Shown here one piece after another: positions 60,202 through 64,000 of a stretch of 64,000 nucleotides of DNA. The translations under genes were made by a program, and so were the position numbers. The stretch's first letter is position 1, and each line of letters starts with the position of its first letter. Source of the stretch: JAAZGD01 sp964489555 (lineage in GTDB: Bacteria; Bacillota; Clostridia; Peptostreptococcales; Anaerovoracaceae); NCBI GenBank assembly GCA_964489555.1, contig CAZAZF010000001.1, positions 62,001 to 126,000 of the forward strand. The letters run 5' to 3'. The notes under the pieces are model-generated. The model searched no databases. It was not told the DNA's origin and saw only the letters and a program-made list of their open reading frames with translations.

Positions 60202-61245
60202 TTACATCCCTACTTCTGCTCGGAATCCATCCATCAATTCTTTGGTCAACAATTCTTCCAATTTCGGCCAGGAAGTTTCTCGAATAAATGCCGCATGCTC
60301 TGCAACTTGCTCATCAGTGAACATGATTACTTCTACATTGTAGTCGTCTTGCAATCTCTGTCTGTAGTCGGCTTCATTCTCTTCCGCCATAACGAAGCTT
60401 TCAGCACTCATTTCCCGATAACAATCCAATACGATTTCTCGATCTTCATCTGTTAATTTAGCAAGACTCGCTTCGCTGACAACATAAGCTGTGGCCTCAA
60501 AATGGAGCCAATTGTAGTACATCTTATTGATAATTTCTCCTACCCAAGCATAATTCATGTTGGCGGTACCACCAATCCAACCATCTACTACTCCTGTCTG
60601 AAGAGCCGTAGGAACTTCTGCATAAGTAATGGTGGTGGGATTATATCCCAAATCTTCCTGCACGATTCGGAATGTGGCCATGGCAGGGCTTCTTAGAGCC
60701 AAATTCTTATTGGCTCCCGGAACCATAACATCAGTGGGGTCTTTCTTTACGCCCATTCCGATGAAACCTTCACAAACAAATCCTACAAAATTAACATTTT
60801 GGCCTGCACAAATCTCTTGCATAACCGAGACCATATAAGAATCCGGACCATACAATACTTTGCCGTCTTCGAAGCCAGTTGCATAATAAGGCAGATAGGC
60901 AGCGCCCAATCTGGCGTCGGAAGCGTCAGGAACAGTAATCTGGGCTGAATCGATAGCCCCTAAGATAACTTCTTCATAAACGGTTTCATAGCTTCCCAAC
61001 TGACTGGCAGGATAGTAAGCGATTTGTACTCTTCCTTCGGTTCTTTCAGCAACCAGCTCTACCAATTGCTCGTTCAGTCTTGTGGACATGTGATCCACAG
61101 GGGCATCAGAGGCCAGACGGAAAACCATGGGATTTTCAGCATCGTATGCGGCTGCTTCTCCACCGCCGCCGCCACCACCGCCGCAAGCGGCAAATGAAGA
61201 CAGTACCAGTACCAAAACCAACATGATTGCTAATGTTTTTTTCAT
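60202..61245 (-). CDS. dctP: TRAP transporter substrate-binding lipoprotein (DctP)
   Basis: Solute receptor of 347 residues anchored as a lipoprotein: the signal peptide LAIMLVLVLVLSSFAAC ends in a lipobox with the acylated cysteine at about residue 21, followed by a run of eight glycines as a flexible linker. The DctP fold is visible as VELVAERTEGRVQIAYYPAS, NLALRSPAMATFRIV and YAEVPTALQTGVVDGWIGGT. AGGAGGAGATCGCAT precedes the start. It is the first gene of the TRAP operon, with the promoter and paired TGTATACA boxes upstream. The ligand is probably 4-hydroxybutyrate or a similar acid (inference). Confidence 0.9.
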   Translation of the reverse strand: MKKTLAIMLVLVLVLSSFAACGGGGGGGGEAAAYDAENPMVFRLASDAPVDHMSTRLNEQLVELVAERTEGRVQIAYYPASQLGSYETVYEEVILGAIDSAQITVPDASDARLGAAYLPYYATGFEDGKVLYGPDSYMVSVMQEICAGQNVNFVGFVCEGFIGMGVKKDPTDVMVPGANKNLALRSPAMATFRIVQEDLGYNPTTITYAEVPTALQTGVVDGWIGGTANMNYAWVGEIINKMYYNWLHFEATAYVVSEASLAKLTDEDREIVLDCYREMSAESFVMAEENEADYRQRLQDDYNVEVIMFTDEQVAEHAAFIRETSWPKLEELLTKELMDGFRAEVGM

Positions 61246-61319
61246 ATGCGATCTCCTCCTTTATTCATCGACAAAAGGTCTTATCAGTTTGAAAAGCCCT
61301 TTGTCATTCACTCGGAAGG

Positions 61320-61349
61320 ATTATACTATACAATCGACTTTTTTAGCAA
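61320..61349 (-). promoter_or_regulatory. Sigma-A promoter of the TRAP operon
   Basis: On the minus strand TTGCTA (61344-61349), an 18-nt spacer and TATAAT (61320-61325) lie 74 nt before dctP. Confidence 0.6.
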
Positions 61350-61383
61350 ACAAATGTGTTTTTTTTTTTTGTTTTTCCTATCG

Positions 61384-61391
61384 TGTATACA
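61384..61391. promoter_or_regulatory. Operator-like palindrome TGTATACA (site 1)
   Basis: Palindromic TGTATACA about 35 bp upstream of the -35 of the TRAP promoter. The motif resembles GTATAC-centred sites of GntR/FadR-type regulators. An identical copy lies 84 bp further upstream. Confidence 0.5.
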
Positions 61392-61467
61392 AGATAAGAG
61401 GATTTCGGCCCTTACCGAACACTTGCTACGGCAAAATAGTACATTTTTCTACATTTGGCAGCAAGTT

Positions 61468-61475
61468 TGTATACA
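61468..61475. promoter_or_regulatory. Operator-like palindrome TGTATACA (site 2)
   Basis: Second identical TGTATACA, with centre 84 bp from site 1, which is eight turns of the helix, so both would face the same side. It lies 21 bp after the enoyl-CoA hydratase stop. Confidence 0.5.
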
Positions 61476-61496
61476 TATTCCCCTTTCGAATACGAC

Positions 61497-62273
61497 TTAT
61501 ATCCCTTTGAACGCGGCTTTTCGTTTTTCTAAAAATGCGCCCATGCCCTCTTTCTTGTCTTCACTGCTAAAAGGACCGGTAAACGCTTCGATTTCCAAAG
61601 CCGAAGCAGAAATCATATCCAAATCAAAGCCCCGATTGATGGCTGTTTTAGCCGCACCGATGGCCAGGGGTGCTTTTTCTAAAATCTTTTGAGCAAGCAA
61701 CTCTGCTTTTCTCATCAATTCCTCATGAGCAACCACCTCTTCGCAAAGCCCAATGGACAAAGCTCTTTCTGCTCCAATGGTTTCGCCTGTCATAATCAAC
61801 TTTTTACCTATGGCTTTCCCTACCAACCTGGGAAGGCGCTGTGTTCCGCCAAACCCTGGAATGATTCCCAAATTTACCTCCGGCTGCCCAAATTTCGCTT
61901 TTTCTGATGCAATACGAAAATCGCTGGCCAAGGCAAGTTCACAACCGCCTCCCAACGCAAAGCCATTTACGGCAGCAATAATCGGTTTTTCCATTTCTTC
62001 CATATAATTCATCAATCGATGACCTGCTTGCATCATTTCCCGGCCTTCCTTAGCATTCATCCCGTGCATGGCCGCAATATCCGCCCCCGCCACAAAGGCT
62101 TTTCCCTCTCCCGTTAGAATCACCACACCCACTTCCGAATCGTTGGCTATTTCCTGAAAGAGCGCCAGCATTTCCTCCAGCACCTGTAGGTTCAATGCAT
62201 TCATAGCTTCCGGCCGGTTTATCGTTACGATGCCTATTCCATCCTTTTTTTGATAGTAAATTGTTTCATACAT
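61497..62273 (-). CDS. Enoyl-CoA hydratase (crotonase family)
   Basis: Crotonase-fold enzyme of 258 residues that hydrates crotonyl-CoA to 3-hydroxybutyryl-CoA or the reverse. The oxyanion-hole segments are AFVAGADIAAM and VNGFALGGGCELALASD, and both catalytic glutamates are present (E112 in GGCELA, E132 in QPEVNLG). The start at 62273 has AGGAG 8 nt upstream; the longer frame to 62333 is unlikely. It directly precedes the TRAP operon and its product is the same crotonyl-CoA pool fed by the 4-hydroxybutyryl-CoA dehydratase. Confidence 0.9.
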   Translation of the reverse strand: MYETIYYQKKDGIGIVTINRPEAMNALNLQVLEEMLALFQEIANDSEVGVVILTGEGKAFVAGADIAAMHGMNAKEGREMMQAGHRLMNYMEEMEKPIIAAVNGFALGGGCELALASDFRIASEKAKFGQPEVNLGIIPGFGGTQRLPRLVGKAIGKKLIMTGETIGAERALSIGLCEEVVAHEELMRKAELLAQKILEKAPLAIGAAKTAINRGFDLDMISASALEIEAFTGPFSSEDKKEGMGAFLEKRKAAFKGI

Positions 62274-62324
62274 AACCAGTTCTCCTTTTTCTATATATTT
62301 TTTAGTAAACCGATGTTGAGACTT

Positions 62325-62349
62325 AAAAAGCATAACCTCATAAAGTTAT
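62325..62349 (-). terminator. Weak terminator after the DMT transporter
   Basis: A 7-bp stem (ATAACTT/AGGTTAT, one G-U) with a 4-nt loop is followed by TTTTT on the minus strand, 4 nt after the stop. Confidence 0.45.
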
Positions 62350-62353
62350 CATA

Positions 62354-63256
62354 TCATTTGGGTAATTTCTCTGCAATATCTCGGGGTTTTCGCTTAAAGG
62401 GGTTCCAGGGAAGCTCCATTATGAAGCACCCGGCAATCAATAATATCGCCCCAAAATATGCTCTGGGTAAAAGAATTTCCCGGGCAAAATAGAAGGCCAC
62501 AAATCCTGCAAAAACCGGTTCCAATGTGAATATGACTCCTACATGATTTGCAGAAGTGTATTGCTGCGCCACCGCTTGAACGATAAATGCAAGTCCCGTA
62601 CAAAATACGGCCAGGAATAAGACCGAGCCCCAAACTCTGCCACTAGAGGGCATCACCGGTTCTTCCAAAAGGAACGCAAGACCCAATTGCCATAACCCAT
62701 TAAATCCTAGTTGAAATACTCCCAGCTGAAACGCATTCACTTCCGGTTTCTTAACCGCTCTCTCAGTGACCAAAAGGTCAAAAGCATAGGCCACAGCACA
62801 GAGTATGCACAGCAAATCTCCAACCGCCGGTTTCAAATCCCGGTCTAAGGTTAAAAGCCCAATGCCGATCACACACATCACCACCACAATTTTTAATTTC
62901 TTGCTGGGAACAATCCGAAAAATGAAATACCCCAGAACCGGTGTAAACACCACAGAAAGAGCACACAAAAAACCAGCATTGGACAAGCTGGTATACATCA
63001 CGCCAAAAGTAGCCCCTATATAAACCACAACTAAAATAGTTCCTATGTAGAAACTATATTTCAAGGTTTCTCTATTGACCCCTCTCAACTTGGGAAAAGC
63101 AAGCACCACTGCCACAAAAAAAGCAATTAAAAACCGATGGGCATTCAATGTAAAAGGATCTAACTCTACTAAACTTACATCCATTAAATAATACGAAATC
63201 CCCCATGCAAAGGTGACTAGCAGCAGCATTAGATCCGCCTTAATTTGTTTTGTCAT
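62354..63256 (-). CDS. EamA/DMT family transporter
   Basis: Ten-helix drug/metabolite transporter of 300 residues with two EamA repeats (LMLLLVTFAWGISYYLMDVS; LFLAVFCTGLAFIVQAVAQ, then QYTSANHVGVIFTLEPVFAGF). The C-terminus is basic (FKRKPRDIAEKLPK). The frame extends upstream into holA, but MTKQIKADLM at 63256 with GGAG 9 nt before is chosen; it begins 2 nt after the holA stop. The transported compound is unknown. Confidence 0.87.
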   Translation of the reverse strand: MTKQIKADLMLLLVTFAWGISYYLMDVSLVELDPFTLNAHRFLIAFFVAVVLAFPKLRGVNRETLKYSFYIGTILVVVYIGATFGVMYTSLSNAGFLCALSVVFTPVLGYFIFRIVPSKKLKIVVVMCVIGIGLLTLDRDLKPAVGDLLCILCAVAYAFDLLVTERAVKKPEVNAFQLGVFQLGFNGLWQLGLAFLLEEPVMPSSGRVWGSVLFLAVFCTGLAFIVQAVAQQYTSANHVGVIFTLEPVFAGFVAFYFAREILLPRAYFGAILLIAGCFIMELPWNPFKRKPRDIAEKLPK

Positions 63257-63257
63257 A

Positions 63258-64000
63258 TTAGGATTCTCCAATAAAAAGTTCCAAGGCAAGTTGAGGTCCC
63301 ATGAGTCCGCTCTTGTTCTGCCCATCAATTTCAAAAAGCCTCTTCGCCAAATATTGCAACTGTTTTGTGGAATATTTACTGGCAGCGGCCCATCCTTTTC
63401 TCAGCCGGAACGGATGTACTTTCAATGTTTTCTCCATTTCCGCCATAGACAATCCTCGGTCCAGAAGCTGACGGATATCCAGTAATAATTCGTATTGAGA
63501 AATTAACAGGCCCAAAATCATGTAAAAATTTTCTCCAGAGTGAAGCATGTTGGACAATATTTCATAGGCTTCCCCCTTGTTCCCGGAGGCCAAAGAATCA
63601 ACCAAAGAAAACACAAAAGTATCCAAATCTCCTGCCAATGTTTCATTGACATCCAAAGCCGTGACCTGATTTCCTTGGGAGTGGGATATAATCTTGGCCA
63701 AATCATTATCCAAATGATATAAAGTATAAGTGGATTGAGGATGATAATACCCGGATAATTCAATGATGGTATCTGCCACATCTTCCCTTAATAACTTCCC
63801 CGCCTTCTTAAATCGGTTATTGATGAAAACCAGAAGGTCCAATCTCTCCAACCTTCCAAACTCATAGGAACTTCCCACCCTATGTAAACTTTTTGTCAAT
63901 TGCAGCCTTTTATCCACACCCGCCTCTTTAAATAATAGTATGGTTGTAGTGGGAAGCTGAGGCAAATACTCTCCCAATGCCTTTCTCAGCCCGCTGTCTT
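63258..64000 (-). CDS. holA: DNA polymerase III subunit delta (partial, 5' end outside window)
   Basis: The C-terminal 247 codons of HolA, the clamp-loader subunit that opens the sliding clamp. The visible part holds the AAA+ remnant end (LPQLPTTTILLFKEAGVDKR) and the C-terminal collar (ALDVNETLAGDLDTFVFSLVD, NFYMILGLLISQYELLLDIRQL, KVHPFRLRKGWAAAS). The frame is open to position 64000, so the start lies outside. Confidence is high from these conserved segments, and gene order before the DMT gene is not informative. Confidence 0.88.
   Translation of the reverse strand, partial: DSGLRKALGEYLPQLPTTTILLFKEAGVDKRLQLTKSLHRVGSSYEFGRLERLDLLVFINNRFKKAGKLLREDVADTIIELSGYYHPQSTYTLYHLDNDLAKIISHSQGNQVTALDVNETLAGDLDTFVFSLVDSLASGNKGEAYEILSNMLHSGENFYMILGLLISQYELLLDIRQLLDRGLSMAEMEKTLKVHPFRLRKGWAAASKYSTKQLQYLAKRLFEIDGQNKSGLMGPQLALELFIGES

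Noticed and set aside
60202..61245. Polyglycine run after the DctP cysteine considered as a frameshift or sequencing artefact
   Set aside because: Mixed GGC, GGT and GGA codons keep the frame, and glycine or serine linkers after lipobox cysteines are common.
61127..61692. Plus-strand frames upstream of and within dctP and the enoyl-CoA hydratase gene
   Set aside because: They are poly-proline and antisense artefacts of the polyglycine linker and of the regulatory gap.

Overview
The window is a stretch of chromosome from a low-to-mid GC, anaerobic, Gram-positive bacterium of the class Clostridia. The evidence is the conserved housekeeping order (yajC-secDF-relA-dtd-MBL-hemZ-hisS; trmK-rpoD-dnaG-dgt), an AbrB/SpoVT regulator, a giant CoA-dehydratase activase and a complete 4-hydroxybutyrate to crotonyl-CoA module. 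I cannot fix the genus; alkaliphilic or Stickland-type relatives in the Peptostreptococcales/Natronincolaceae area are plausible. Almost every gene is on the minus strand, so transcription runs from right to left. The plus-strand exceptions are a CoA-binding protein, a PHP phosphatase, one MATE transporter and pepF-rluD. No prophage, insertion sequence, CRISPR array or rRNA was seen.

Positions 1-15.4 kb (minus) hold hisS (cut by the window), hemZ, a metallo-hydrolase, dtd, relA, a fused secDF and yajC behind a tRNA-Leu(CAA). Next come a small CoA-binding gene on plus, a MATE transporter and tRNA-Leu(GAG). The following unit runs ECF sigma factor, anti-sigma factor, polA, coaE, with polA overlapping the anti-sigma gene. 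Positions 15.4-23.3 kb hold a PHP phosphatase, a P1-type peptidase beside an OPT peptide transporter, a YtcJ-like amidohydrolase with panE and panB, and yebC. Positions 23.3-29.6 kb hold a 1410-residue 2-hydroxyacyl-CoA dehydratase activase, a second MATE transporter and rnpB.

Positions 29.6-40.9 kb (minus) carry information processing and envelope genes: nif3-like, trmK, rpoD, dnaG, dgt, a PhoU-like DUF47 protein, dut, an M16 peptidase, an SLH-anchored phosphodiester glycosidase, an AbrB regulator with four extra cysteines and an unknown protein with a GKD repeat tail. Positions 41-52.6 kb hold a metallo-hydrolase, a YkvI permease, a RarD-like transporter, an acidic unknown protein, murI, pepF-rluD, nadK and a translationally coupled pair of an atypical MurE-like ligase and an ATP-grasp ligase. 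A DUF975 membrane protein and a perfect 26-bp palindrome lie upstream of that pair.

Positions 52.7-62.3 kb look like a catabolic island for 4-hydroxybutyrate. A NifU-like protein, 4-hydroxybutyryl-CoA dehydratase (all four cluster ligands at the known positions), a small cysteine-rich protein, 4-hydroxybutyrate CoA-transferase and 4-hydroxybutyrate dehydrogenase are followed upstream by a TRAP transporter and an enoyl-CoA hydratase. Two identical TGTATACA boxes 84 bp apart sit upstream of the TRAP promoter. The inferred scheme is uptake of a C4 acid, activation with CoA, dehydration to crotonyl-CoA and entry into butyrate/acetate metabolism. The window ends with a DMT-type transporter and the 3' part of holA.

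Start codons were chosen by ribosome-binding-site position and family alignment; several genes start with TTG.
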